Origin: JAAAPF01 sp046541805
Lineage (GTDB): Bacteria > Pseudomonadota > Alphaproteobacteria > Geminicoccales > Geminicoccaceae
NCBI GenBank assembly: GCA_046541805.1
Contig: JBKHCM010000032.1
Location: 1 to 25,917 of the forward strand
Direction of reading: 5' to 3'
Length of the DNA stretch: 25,917 nt
Shown here: one piece after another, positions 7,371 to 14,956 of the stretch
Layout: each line of letters begins with the position of its first letter
Numbering within the stretch: position 1 is the first letter of the stretch
Made by a program: the position numbers and the translations under genes
Notes under the pieces: generated by a model
What the model saw: the letters and a program-made list of their open reading frames with translations, nothing else
The model's database searches: none
What the model was told of the DNA's origin: nothing

Positions 7371-7976
7371 ATGTTCACCGGCATCGTCACCCATCTGGGC
7401 CGCATCCAGCGCGTCGAGGGCACGGCCGACCGCCGCCTTTGGATCGCGAGCGCGCTCGCCTACGACCAGCTGCCCGTGGGCGCCTCGGTGGCGCACAGCG
7501 GCGTTTGCCTCACCGTCGTCGAAAAGGCCGGGGGCGCCCATCTGGTCGAGGCCTCGGCGGAGACGCTGGCGCGCACGACGCTCGGCGACTGGCGCGAGGG
7601 CACCGCCGTCAACCTCGAGACCTCGCTCAGGCTCGGCGACGAGCTCGGCGGCCATTTCGTCTTCGGCCATGTCGACGCGGTGGCGGAGCTCTTGGCGATC
7701 GAGCCGGTCGGCGACAGCTGGCGCCTCGCGGTGGCGCTGCCCCCCGCGCTGGCGCCGATGGTGGCGGTCAAGGGCTCGATCGCCGTCGACGGCATCTCGC
7801 TCACCGTCAACGCCGTCCTAGCCGACCGCTTCGAGCTGATGATCGTGCCTTATACCTGGGAGCACACCACCCTCGCCGAGCGGGCGGTGGGCGACGCCGT
7901 CAACCTCGAGGTGGACATGCTCGCCCGCTATGTCGCCCGCCAGCTGGAAGGACCGAACCATCATGGACGACCCTGA
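7371..7976 (+). CDS. ribE: Riboflavin synthase alpha chain
   Basis: The 201-residue enzyme dismutates two molecules of 6,7-dimethyl-8-ribityllumazine into riboflavin and the diaminopyrimidine precursor. It begins with the hallmark MFTGIV. It has two homologous lumazine-binding barrels, the first with GVCLTVV (44-50) and the second with VDGISLTVN (139-147), joined through LGGHFVFGHVD (92-102). Length and motif order are standard. The gene lies six bases after ribD, and its last 14 bases overlap ribH. In many proteobacteria the bifunctional ribBA follows at this place; here ribH follows directly. The name ribE follows E. coli-type usage; the same enzyme is called ribC in some schemes. Confidence 0.96.
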   Translation: MFTGIVTHLGRIQRVEGTADRRLWIASALAYDQLPVGASVAHSGVCLTVVEKAGGAHLVEASAETLARTTLGDWREGTAVNLETSLRLGDELGGHFVFGHVDAVAELLAIEPVGDSWRLAVALPPALAPMVAVKGSIAVDGISLTVNAVLADRFELMIVPYTWEHTTLAERAVGDAVNLEVDMLARYVARQLEGPNHHGRP

Positions 7977-8421
7977 GGCGGAACGGAGCCGGCGCCATCT
8001 CCTGATCGTGGAGGCCCGGTTCTACGACCACATCCAGACCATGCTGCTCGAGGGGGCCACGGCCGCGCTCGACCGGGCCGGCGCCACCTACGAGACGGTG
8101 GCGGTGCCGGGTGCGCTCGAGGTGCCGACGGCGATCGCGCTCGCCGACGCCAGCGAGCGCTTCGACGGCTATGTGGCGCTGGGCTGCGTCATCCGCGGCG
8201 AGACCTCGCACTACGACATCGTCGCCGGCGAGAGTGCCCGCGGCCTGGTCCAGCTCGGCATGGAGCGCGGCTGTCCGATCGGCAACGGCATCCTCACCGT
8301 CGACACCGAGGCGCAAGCGCTGGTGCGCGCCGACCCCAAGGGCAAGAACAAGGGTGGCGACGCCGCCCGCGCCGCGCTCGCGCTGATCGGCTTGGCGGAG
8401 ACCTTCCTCGCCGATGCCTGA
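7963..8421 (+). CDS. ribH: 6,7-dimethyl-8-ribityllumazine synthase
   Basis: RibH condenses the diaminopyrimidine with 3,4-dihydroxy-2-butanone 4-phosphate to give lumazine, the substrate of riboflavin synthase. With the ATG at 7963 the protein is 152 residues, normal for the family. It shows HLLIVEARFYDHI (12-24), the VPGALEVPTAI loop (48-58), GCVIRGETSHYDIV (74-87) with the catalytic His83, and GNGILTVDTEAQA. This start has GGAAGGA ten bases upstream; an in-frame ATG at 7930 would add 11 residues with no family likeness. It overlaps ribE by 14 bases and nusB by eight, so it is surely co-translated with both. Confidence 0.95.
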   Translation: MDDPEAERSRRHLLIVEARFYDHIQTMLLEGATAALDRAGATYETVAVPGALEVPTAIALADASERFDGYVALGCVIRGETSHYDIVAGESARGLVQLGMERGCPIGNGILTVDTEAQALVRADPKGKNKGGDAARAALALIGLAETFLADA

Positions 8422-8920
8422 GGCCCACGAGCTGGACCCCCGCCGCGCGGCCCGCTACGCGGCGATTCAGGCGCTCTACGAGATCGACATCACCGGCAAG
8501 GACGCGATCGACGTCATCGCCGAGTTCGAGCGCTACCGGCTCGACGACCTGTTCGTGCGCGACGAGACCGGCGGGCAGAGCAAGGCCGTCGACCGCGAGC
8601 TGTTCCACGACCTCGTGCTCGGCGCGGTGTCGCGCCAGGGCGAGCTCGACGCAGCACTTGCGCGCCAGCTCTCGGCCGGCTGGACGCTCGCCCGCTGCGG
8701 CTACACGCTCAGGGCGATGCTGCGCGCCGGCGCCTTCGAGCTCGCCGGTCGGCCGCAGACCAGTATCGGGACCATCATCGACGAGTATGTCGAGCTCGCC
8801 CGCGGCTTCTTCGAGGGCAACGAGCCCGGCTTCGTCCACGCCGTCCTCGACCACGCCGCGCCACTGTTGCGCCGCCCGCCCGCCTCGCTCGCCGATCTGG
8901 CCGAGCCGAACGGCGCCTGA
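8414..8920 (+). CDS. nusB: Transcription antitermination factor NusB
   Basis: NusB is an all-helical RNA-binding protein that pairs with NusE (ribosomal protein S10) on boxA to allow antitermination of rRNA transcription. The 168-residue product shows ARYAAIQALYEIDITG near the N-terminus, the helical middle including AVDRELFHDLVLGAV, and the C-terminal hallmark SIGTIIDEYVELARGFFEGNEPGFVHAVLD, which corresponds to the family's INEYVELAK and FVNGVLD blocks. Its ATG overlaps the end of ribH by eight bases, and thiL begins one base after its stop. The ribH-nusB-thiL order is widespread in proteobacteria, which supports the call. Confidence 0.94.
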   Translation: MPEAHELDPRRAARYAAIQALYEIDITGKDAIDVIAEFERYRLDDLFVRDETGGQSKAVDRELFHDLVLGAVSRQGELDAALARQLSAGWTLARCGYTLRAMLRAGAFELAGRPQTSIGTIIDEYVELARGFFEGNEPGFVHAVLDHAAPLLRRPPASLADLAEPNGA

Positions 8921-8921
8921 G

Positions 8922-9887
8922 ATGGCCGGGCGCGGCGAGTTCGACCTCATCGCCGAGCTCTTCGCGCCCTTGGCGAGCGATCCCGCCGCCTTGGGCCTCA
9001 CCGACGACGGCGCCGTCCTTTCCGCCGGCACCGACGAGCTCGTCGTCGTCAAGGACGCGCTGGTCGAGGGCGTGCACTTCTTGCCCGACGATCCGCCGGC
9101 GACGGTGGCGCAAAAGGCGCTCCGGGTGAACCTCTCCGACCTCGCCGCCATGGGCGCGCGCGCCACCCACTATCTCATGGCGCTGGTCCGCCCGGCGCGC
9201 CTCGACGACGCCTGGCTCGAGGCGATGGTGGCGGGGCTGCGGGCGGACCAGGCTGCCTACGGGGTGAGCCTTTTGGGCGGCGATACCGTCTCGACGCCCG
9301 GCCCGCTCGTCCTGTCGGTGACCGCGCTCGGCCGGGTCCCGGCGGGCGCGGCGCTCACCCGGGCCGGCGCCGGGCCCGGCGAGGACGTCTGGGTGTCGGG
9401 CACGCTCGGCGACGCGGCGCTCGGGCTTGTCGTGCTCCGGGGCGGCTGGTCGCCGCCCGAGGACGACGCCCGGGCGCTGGTGAACCGCTATCGCCTCCCC
9501 CAGCCCCGGCTCGCGCTCGGCGCGGCGCTGCGCGGGGTGGCGACCGCCTGTCAGGACGTCTCCGACGGGCTCGTGCAGGATCTCGGCCACATCGCCGCAC
9601 GGTCGGGGCTCGCGGTCACGCTCGAGGCCGACGCGGTGCCGCTCTCCGAGGCCGCTCGCGACGCGCCTGAGGCGCTCGTGGCCGCCCTCACCGGCGGCGA
9701 CGACTACGAACTCGTCTTCACCGCCGCGCCCGAACGGCGGCCGCAGGTGCACGACCTCGCCTGCAGGCTCGGCTTGGCGCTCACCCGCATCGGCCGCACC
9801 GCCGCCGGCGGCGGCGTCGTCGTGCGCGACCGGCGGGGCGCGCCCGTCGGGCTCGACCGCCGCGGCTGGTCCCACGGCTGGAACTGA
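8922..9887 (+). CDS. thiL: Thiamine-monophosphate kinase
   Basis: ThiL phosphorylates thiamine monophosphate to the active cofactor thiamine diphosphate. The 321-residue product belongs to the PurM/SelD-like ATP-binding family. Motifs are LTDDGAVL (26-33), KDALVEGVHF (44-53), NLSDLAAMGA (70-79), LLGGDTV (117-123), CQDVSDGLVQDL (210-221) and TGGDDYELVF (257-266). The Asp clusters at 28-29, 73, 121 and 212-215 would hold the magnesium ions. The ATG at 8922 is chosen because MAGRGEFDLIAELF matches the family start and it lies one base after the nusB stop; the open frame further upstream is only nusB read in another frame. It is the last gene of the plus-strand run and is followed by hairpins. 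Confidence 0.95.
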   Translation: MAGRGEFDLIAELFAPLASDPAALGLTDDGAVLSAGTDELVVVKDALVEGVHFLPDDPPATVAQKALRVNLSDLAAMGARATHYLMALVRPARLDDAWLEAMVAGLRADQAAYGVSLLGGDTVSTPGPLVLSVTALGRVPAGAALTRAGAGPGEDVWVSGTLGDAALGLVVLRGGWSPPEDDARALVNRYRLPQPRLALGAALRGVATACQDVSDGLVQDLGHIAARSGLAVTLEADAVPLSEAARDAPEALVAALTGGDDYELVFTAAPERRPQVHDLACRLGLALTRIGRTAAGGGVVVRDRRGAPVGLDRRGWSHGWN

Positions 9888-9942
9888 GCGGCCGGCCGAG
9901 ACCGCCGACGGCGCTGCGCCGATCCGCAGCGGCGCGCGCAGG

Positions 9943-9962
9943 CTCCCGTCTGCCGACGGGAG
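9943..9962 (+). terminator. Hairpin 55 bp after thiL
   Basis: CTCCCGTC and GACGGGAG form a perfect 8-bp stem with the tetraloop TGCC. A second stem (9912-9931) lies just upstream. It is well placed to end the rib-nusB-thiL transcript, but no T-run follows, so it may act as an mRNA 3' stabiliser instead. Confidence 0.35.
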
Positions 9963-10013
9963 TGTCCGCACGGACCATCGTCGCCGCATGATCGCGGCGT
10001 CGTCGCGTCACCT

Positions 10014-10045
10014 GTCCGCGATCGGCGCCCGGTCGCGGACGTTTT
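10014..10045 (+). terminator. Possible intrinsic terminator downstream of thiL
   Basis: GTCCGCGA (10014-10021) pairs perfectly with TCGCGGAC (10033-10040) across an 11-base loop, and GTTTT follows at 10041-10045. A GC-rich stem followed by a short T-run is the classical intrinsic terminator layout, although the run is short. It lies about 127 bp past the thiL stop. Confidence 0.4.
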
Positions 10046-10536
10046 CGGAAAAGTTCCGGTGCAGCGGGCAGATGATGGTCGCCATCGAACCGAGCAACCG
10101 GGTATCGTGCTGACGAGCCGCCGTCTCGACCGAGTGCGCGGTGGCCTTTTAACGGCCAGCGCCCGACATGTTCTTCTAAGACGCGTTCGCGAGAGGCCGG
10201 AACGCACCGGTGCCCGGACGCTGCGAACTGCGCCGTGCCCACCGCCTTCGGCACCAACCGGGATGAGGACATGGATGCGCGCGACCATCGGCTCCCCCTG
10301 AGCAGCGCCCGACGGCAACGCGAGCGCCGCCGCGGTGGCGCGAGCCGCGTGACGGCCGACGGCCGGCGCGCCCGCGCCCCCGCTCGGGGTGTGGTGCACC
10401 CGTCTCATCGCCGCCCCGGGCGATCAGCCGCGGCCGACCGAGGTCAAGTGTCGGCGCGGCATCCGCCCAAGAACGGCAATCGTAGCACCGCCGAAGCACG
10501 TTCGCGCGACCCATCAGCCGTGATAAAGATACGGTA

Positions 10537-11547
10537 ATGGATATACGGGTTCTGTATACCATCGTGGCGATCGCGGAGCACGGCAGCTTCTTGGCGGCGA
10601 GCCGGGCGCTCAATCTGTCGCCGGCGGCGGTGAGCCTGCACGTCAAGATCATCGAGGACGAACTCGGCGAGACGCTGTTCGACCGCTCGGTGCGGCCGCC
10701 GGTCCTGACGGACGCCGGCCGGCGCACGCTCGAACGCGCCCGCCGCGTGCTCCAGGAATGGGAGACGCTGGGCGAGAACGGCCTGGGCGAGGTCGCCGGC
10801 ATGCTCTCGCTGGGCGCGCTGCCGACCACCGTCGCCGGGTTGCTCGCGCCGGCGCTCGCGCGGCTGTGTCGGCTGCGGCCGCAGCTGCGGGTGATGCTCG
10901 CCACCGACCAGGCCGAAGACCTCGAGGACCGCCTGACCCGCGGCATGATCGATGCCGCGGTGACGGTCCAGCCGACCTCACCGCCGGTCGGTCTGCGGTT
11001 CACACCCGTGCTGGTCGAACCGCTCCAGGTCGTTGCACCGGTGACCGCGTCGGGCGAGACCGACACGGCTCTGTTGAGCGCGCTGCCCTATATCCGCTTT
11101 CGCCGCCACGACTGGATGGCGCAGCTGGTCGAGCAGGCGCTGTCGCGGCGTCGCATGCGCCTCGACGCGGCGATGGAGGTCGACACGCTGTTGGGGGCGT
11201 TGGCGTTGGTGGAGGCGGAAATCGGGGTGTCGATCCTGCCGGCCAGCCAGATCGAGGCCTATCACGCCAGCCGACTGCGCACCGTGCCCTTCGGTGATCC
11301 CCCGGTGAGCCGAACGGTCGGCCTGTTGCAGCGCTCGGAGCATCCGAAGTCGGCGCAGATCGAGGACTTCCTCTCCGCGCTGCAGGGAACCATCGCCGGC
11401 GCGCCGGAACCGCACCCGACGACGCCGTCAGCCGAGAGCGGCCAGCACGACCCCGTGCACACCGGCGGCGGCGAGCGCGAGGCCGAGGAGGTAGCGCAGG
11501 TTCACCCCGAGCACCAGACGACGGGCGGGAACCTCGAACAGACTTGA
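10537..11547 (+). CDS. LysR-family transcriptional regulator
   Basis: The 336-residue protein has an N-terminal winged helix (about 1-60) with the LysR pattern FLAASRALNLSPAAVSLHVKIIEDELGETLFDR (residues 18-50), then a linker helix, then a substrate-binding region starting at GMLSLGALPTTVAGLLAPAL. LysR regulators respond to a small ligand and often control a neighbouring gene. The ligand is not evident. Natural ends of this family fall near residue 290-300; the last 40 or so residues here are polar and low-complexity and are encoded opposite the end of the minus-strand membrane protein gene, with a 120-bp overlap. No divergent gene is present, unlike most LysR loci. A LysR-type dyad lies within its first codons. 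ATG 10537 fits the family start, but no clear Shine-Dalgarno precedes it. Confidence 0.9.
   Translation: MDIRVLYTIVAIAEHGSFLAASRALNLSPAAVSLHVKIIEDELGETLFDRSVRPPVLTDAGRRTLERARRVLQEWETLGENGLGEVAGMLSLGALPTTVAGLLAPALARLCRLRPQLRVMLATDQAEDLEDRLTRGMIDAAVTVQPTSPPVGLRFTPVLVEPLQVVAPVTASGETDTALLSALPYIRFRRHDWMAQLVEQALSRRRMRLDAAMEVDTLLGALALVEAEIGVSILPASQIEAYHASRLRTVPFGDPPVSRTVGLLQRSEHPKSAQIEDFLSALQGTIAGAPEPHPTTPSAESGQHDPVHTGGGEREAEEVAQVHPEHQTTGGNLEQT
10542..10558. promoter_or_regulatory. LysR-type operator (T-N11-A) within the LysR gene start
   Basis: TATAC (10542-10546) and GTATA (10554-10558) form a perfect dyad around seven bases and include the T-N11-A core (T10544, A10556) recognised by LysR proteins. 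It begins three bases after the start codon. The codons it uses (ATA, GTT, TAT) are unusual in this GC-rich sequence. Autorepression is inferred. Confidence 0.4.
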
Positions 11548-12801
11548 GGCGGCGACGATCGAGAGCGACGCGTAGGAGACCATCGCGCCGGCCATCCAGC
11601 CGAAGAGGACCACCTGGATCTCGACCAGGTCCGGCAGTTGTCCCGCCACCGGCTCCAACAGCGCGAACAGGACCGTCGCCGCCACGATCGGGTGCAGCCC
11701 CGCCAGCGCCAAGGGCGGGCCGAGCGCGAAGCCCAAAAGCGGCACCAGCGGCAGCGGCCAGCGCTCGAGCTCGAGCGCCGCGGCCACCAGATCGGCGACG
11801 CCCGAGGTGGTGATCAGATCGCCCAGCACCAGCGCGCCCGTGAAGATCAAGAGCTCGTCGCCCATGCGCGGCAGATCGCGGCCGGCGGCGAGGAGTGCGG
11901 CGCCGACCGGCCGCCCCGGCAGCGCCCACAGCCGCGCGACGCACAAGGGCGGGAGCACGATCGCGACCACCTCGAGGGTGGAGAGCGCGCTCACGCTGGC
12001 GAGCACCACGACGAGGCCGACCGTCACCACGATCGGCAGGGCGAGGCTCTTGAACGCCATAAGCGCCGGCAGGGCGGCGGCGACGCCCTTCAGGCCGCGG
12101 TCCACGAAGACGGCGGCGACCAGGGCCAAGGCCGTGGTCGGCAGACCGATCGCGATGACGGCGGCGAGCTCGACCTCAGGCTTGGCGGTCAAGACGAAGC
12201 CCATCGCCACGGTGAAGGGCGACCACAACACGCACAGCGCGAAGCCACGGATCGCGGCGCGGGCGAACTCCGCGCGCAGCTCCGGCTCCTGGCGGACCAA
12301 AAACGGGCGGATGACCGGCAGGGCGCCGATGATCATCACCGCCGCCAACAGATGGCTGCCGACGGTGAGCCCGGCGATGCGCCGGCCGGGGCCGAGCTGA
12401 CCGAAGGCCGTCTCCGCCGCGCGCGCCTCCGGGCTGCGCTGCACCGTCTCGCGCATCAAGAAGAGGGCGGGCAGGAAGATGACGAAGACCAGCGCGCCCT
12501 CGGCGGCGGCGAAGAGGGCACCACCGTCGCCGTAGCCGAGCGCCAGCACCGCGGCGGCGGCGAGCCCGGTGCCCGCCACCGCCCGGCTCACCGCCTTGGC
12601 CGCCGGCAGGGCGAGGGCGAGGAGCAGCAGAAAGGCGGCGTCGCGGGCGACGACCATCGGCTCGGGGGCGGCGAACATCGCCACCAGGCCGCTGCTCCAA
12701 AGGCCGAGGACGAGGACGAGCTTGGCGCGGTAGAGCGCCGCCGGCGGCGGCCGCCAGCGGCCCGCCGCGGCGAGGTCGGAGCCCCAGTGGTCGAAGTGCA
12801 C
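11428..12801 (-). CDS. Multi-pass membrane protein, possibly an ion transporter
   Basis: The 457-residue protein is strongly hydrophobic, with about ten to twelve predicted membrane segments, for example residues 27-45, 54-69, 77-91, 98-116, 146-166, 186-205, 213-233, 252-275, 315-333, 350-385 and 398-420. Two hairpin-like stretches, SPFTVAMGFVLTA (194-206) and LAGLHPIVAATVLFALLEP (366-384), recall the paired re-entrant loops of ion-transporter-superfamily permeases, but I cannot name a family. Its start lies nine bases downstream of the shikimate-dehydrogenase-like gene on the same strand, so the two are probably one transcript and may share a substrate. Its 3' end overlaps the convergent LysR gene by 120 bp. 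Confidence 0.7.
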   Translation of the reverse strand: MHFDHWGSDLAAAGRWRPPPAALYRAKLVLVLGLWSSGLVAMFAAPEPMVVARDAAFLLLLALALPAAKAVSRAVAGTGLAAAAVLALGYGDGGALFAAAEGALVFVIFLPALFLMRETVQRSPEARAAETAFGQLGPGRRIAGLTVGSHLLAAVMIIGALPVIRPFLVRQEPELRAEFARAAIRGFALCVLWSPFTVAMGFVLTAKPEVELAAVIAIGLPTTALALVAAVFVDRGLKGVAAALPALMAFKSLALPIVVTVGLVVVLASVSALSTLEVVAIVLPPLCVARLWALPGRPVGAALLAAGRDLPRMGDELLIFTGALVLGDLITTSGVADLVAAALELERWPLPLVPLLGFALGPPLALAGLHPIVAATVLFALLEPVAGQLPDLVEIQVVLFGWMAGAMVSYASLSIVAASSLFEVPARRLVLGVNLRYLLGLALAAAGVHGVVLAALG

Positions 12802-12810
12802 GGGTGGGGC

Positions 12811-13623
12811 TCAGCCGGCGTCGTCGAAGGCGCCGACGAAGCGCGCGAGCAGCGGGACCTGATGGTCGAGCATGTGCCGGCCGAGATGGACGGCGAGCCC
12901 GCGCGCCGCGGCGGCCTCGACCAGGGGCGTGCGTTCGGGCTTCATGACGATCTCGGCGATCAGCGTGCCCGGCGCGGCCGCGGCGGGGTCGAAGGGCAGC
13001 GGGTCGGCGGGCTTGAGGCCGAGAGCGGTGGCGTTGATCGCGAGGTCGAAGCCCCTGGGATCGGGCGGGCCGGCGGCGGTGTCGACGGCGGGGAAGACGG
13101 CGCGCACGCCGTGGGCGAGCGCCTCGGCGCGGGCGGCGTCGCGGTTGGCGACGACGAGGCGGCGCACGCCGGCCTCGGCGAGGGCGTAGGCGATGGCCTT
13201 GCCGGCGCCGCCGGCGCCGACGAGCAGGACGGCGCGGCCGGCGGGCGGATGGCCCGCGGCCGCGAGCCCGGCGACGAAGCCGAGGCCGTCGAAGTTCTCC
13301 GCCTCGAGCCGGCCGTCCGCGGTGCGGCGGATGACGTTGCCGGCGCCGACCCGCGCCGCCTGTGGGCCGACCGCGTCGACGCGCTCGAGGATCGCCTCCT
13401 TGTGGGGGATGGTGACGAGCACACCGCCGAGATTGGCGAGCGCGCGGAAGCCGTCGAGGGCGCGGGCGAGCTCGGCGGGCCGGACGTGGAAGGGCACCAG
13501 CACCGCGTCGATGCCGCGGTCGCGAAAGCGTGGATTGAAGGCCTCGCAGGCGCGGACATGGTCGATCGGATCGGCGATGACGCCGAACAGGCGCGTGGTC
13601 CCGGTGATCTCGCCCGCGCCCAT
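12811..13623 (-). CDS. Shikimate dehydrogenase-like oxidoreductase, divergent substrate site
   Basis: The 270-residue protein has the AroE fold: an N-terminal substrate domain with VLVTIPHK (68-75, Lys75), GAGNVIRR (93-100, Asn96) and ENFDGLGFV (109-117, Asp112), then a Rossmann domain with VGAGGAGKA (135-143) and AINATALGL (195-203), and a C-terminal HMLDHQ (250-255, Gln255). Lys, Asn, Asp and Gln of the AroE active site are kept. The two serines that bind the shikimate carboxylate (HSxS in E. coli AroE) are replaced by Val23 and Ala25 in DHVRA, and the NTDG motif is NFDG. It is thus probably a paralogue acting on another substrate rather than the biosynthetic enzyme. ATG 13623 is chosen because GAGGG lies about six bases upstream; the longer frame adds 22 unlike residues. 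The membrane protein gene follows after nine bases. Confidence 0.8.
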   Translation of the reverse strand: MGAGEITGTTRLFGVIADPIDHVRACEAFNPRFRDRGIDAVLVPFHVRPAELARALDGFRALANLGGVLVTIPHKEAILERVDAVGPQAARVGAGNVIRRTADGRLEAENFDGLGFVAGLAAAGHPPAGRAVLLVGAGGAGKAIAYALAEAGVRRLVVANRDAARAEALAHGVRAVFPAVDTAAGPPDPRGFDLAINATALGLKPADPLPFDPAAAAPGTLIAEIVMKPERTPLVEAAAARGLAVHLGRHMLDHQVPLLARFVGAFDDAG

Positions 13624-13771
13624 GGTGGCCCTCGTGTCGTGACGCCGAAGCGCCAGCCCTAGAAAGACGGCCCGCCGCGCACAAGCCACAGCGCGGCAAG
13701 GAGGGCATGCGCGGCGCCGGCGTGGCTGCTAAGACGAGCACGACCGTCTCAGCTCGGAGTTGTGCCCGCCC

Positions 13772-14944
13772 ATGCGTCGGATCGCCTTGATCGCTGCGCT
13801 CGCCGCCTTCGCCGCCACCCCGGCCGTCGCCGCCTTCGAGGCGTGCGTGGCGGATCTGGAGCGCGACGCCGTCGCCCGCGGCGTGCCCGCGGATGTCGCG
13901 GCCCAGGCCTTCGCCGAGGCCGAGCGCGACGAGCGGGTGCTCGAGCTCGCCGCCAAGCGACCCGAGTTCACCCTCGAGATCTGGGACTACATGGCGTTTT
14001 TGGTCGACGACGCGCGCGTCGCCGACGGCCGCGCCGAGCTCGCCGAGCACGGCGACCTGCTCGCCCGGATCGAGGCCGCCTACGGCGTCGACCGCCACGT
14101 CGTCTTGGCGATCTGGGGGATCGAGACCGACTACGGCCGGCGCACCGGCGAGCACTTCCTGCCGCATTCGCTCACCACGCTGGTCTGCGCCGGCGAGCGC
14201 CGCCGGGACTTCTGGCGCGGCGAGCTGATGGCGGCGATGGAGCTGGTCGCGGCGGGCGACCTCACCCTCGACGAGCTCTACGGCTCCTGGGCCGGCGCCT
14301 TCGGGCATACCCAGTTCATCCCGACGAGCTACCGCCGCCTCGCCGTCGACTTCGACGGCGACGGCCGACGCGATCTCGTCCGCTCGATCCCCGACGCCCT
14401 CGCCTCCACCGCCAACTACCTGCGGCGGGCCGGTTGGCGCACGGGCGCGCCCTTCATGATCGAGGTCACGGTCCCGGACGGCTACGCCGGGCCGACCGGC
14501 CGCGAGGCCAAGGCGTCGCTTTCGAGTTGGGACGGGCGTGGGGTGCGGCGGGCGGACGGCTCGCGCCTCGGCGGCGCCGGCGAGGCCGCTCTGTTGCTGC
14601 CGGCGGGCCCGGACGGGCCGGGCTTTTTGGTCTTCGCCAATTTCGATGCGATCTACGCCTACAACCACGCCGAGTCCTACGCGCTGGCGATCTCGCATCT
14701 GGCCGACCGCATCGCCGGCTACCCGCCGCTGCGGACGCCCTGGCCGACGGACGATCCGGGCCTCTCCCGCGCCGAGCGCCGCGAGCTGCAGGAGCGGCTG
14801 ATCGCCGCCGGCTTCGAGATCGGCGAGGTCGACGGCCTGATCGGCCCCGAGACCCGCGCGGCCATCCGCGCCGCCGAGGAAAGCCTCGGCATGGAGCCCA
14901 CCGGCCGCGCCGGCCGGCGCCTGCTCGAGGCGCTCGGGGGATAA
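13772..14944 (+). CDS. MltB-type lytic murein transglycosylase with peptidoglycan-binding domain
   Basis: The enzyme cleaves the glycan strand of peptidoglycan to form 1,6-anhydro-muropeptides in the periplasm. The 390-residue precursor starts with a signal peptide (MRRIALIAALAAFAATPAVA, cut near residue 20). The catalytic domain (about 22-315) shows VVLAIWGIETDYG (110-122) with the catalytic Glu118, and AGAFGHTQFIPTSY, the typical MltB/SltB substrate groove. The last 65 or so residues form a peptidoglycan-binding repeat with LQERLIAAGFEIGEVDGLIGP, although the usual AIRAFQ segment reads AIRAAE. ATG 13772 follows GGAG by 12 bases; a TTG at 13760 would add four residues. It starts 148 bp from the divergent dehydrogenase gene. 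The hydrolase gene begins 12 bp after its stop. Confidence 0.92.
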   Translation: MRRIALIAALAAFAATPAVAAFEACVADLERDAVARGVPADVAAQAFAEAERDERVLELAAKRPEFTLEIWDYMAFLVDDARVADGRAELAEHGDLLARIEAAYGVDRHVVLAIWGIETDYGRRTGEHFLPHSLTTLVCAGERRRDFWRGELMAAMELVAAGDLTLDELYGSWAGAFGHTQFIPTSYRRLAVDFDGDGRRDLVRSIPDALASTANYLRRAGWRTGAPFMIEVTVPDGYAGPTGREAKASLSSWDGRGVRRADGSRLGGAGEAALLLPAGPDGPGFLVFANFDAIYAYNHAESYALAISHLADRIAGYPPLRTPWPTDDPGLSRAERRELQERLIAAGFEIGEVDGLIGPETRAAIRAAEESLGMEPTGRAGRRLLEALGG

Positions 14945-14956
14945 GCCGGGCCCGCC

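Larger units (their letters stand above)
9888..10536. other. 649-bp gene-poor region with several hairpins
   Basis: No convincing gene is seen here on either strand; open frames are short or are Arg/Ala-rich shadows. The stretch has more A and T than its surroundings and holds several dyads: CGCTGCG/CGCAGCG (9912-9931), CTCCCGTC/GACGGGAG (9943-9962), GTCCGCGA/TCGCGGAC (10014-10040), CGGAA/TTCCG (10046-10058), and TGGCC/GGCCA with an outer GCGC pair (10136-10162). It separates the end of the rib-nusB-thiL run from the LysR gene. It could hold terminators, a structured RNA, or a decayed gene. Confidence 0.55.

Noticed and set aside
10010..10087. A 25-residue minus-strand frame starting MATIICPLHRN
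   Set aside because: No Shine-Dalgarno and it is built largely over the 10014-10040 hairpin; length is too short to judge as a gene.
11460..11547. The tail of the LysR protein as a separate domain
   Set aside because: It is low-complexity and lies wholly antisense to the membrane protein gene, so no domain is supported.
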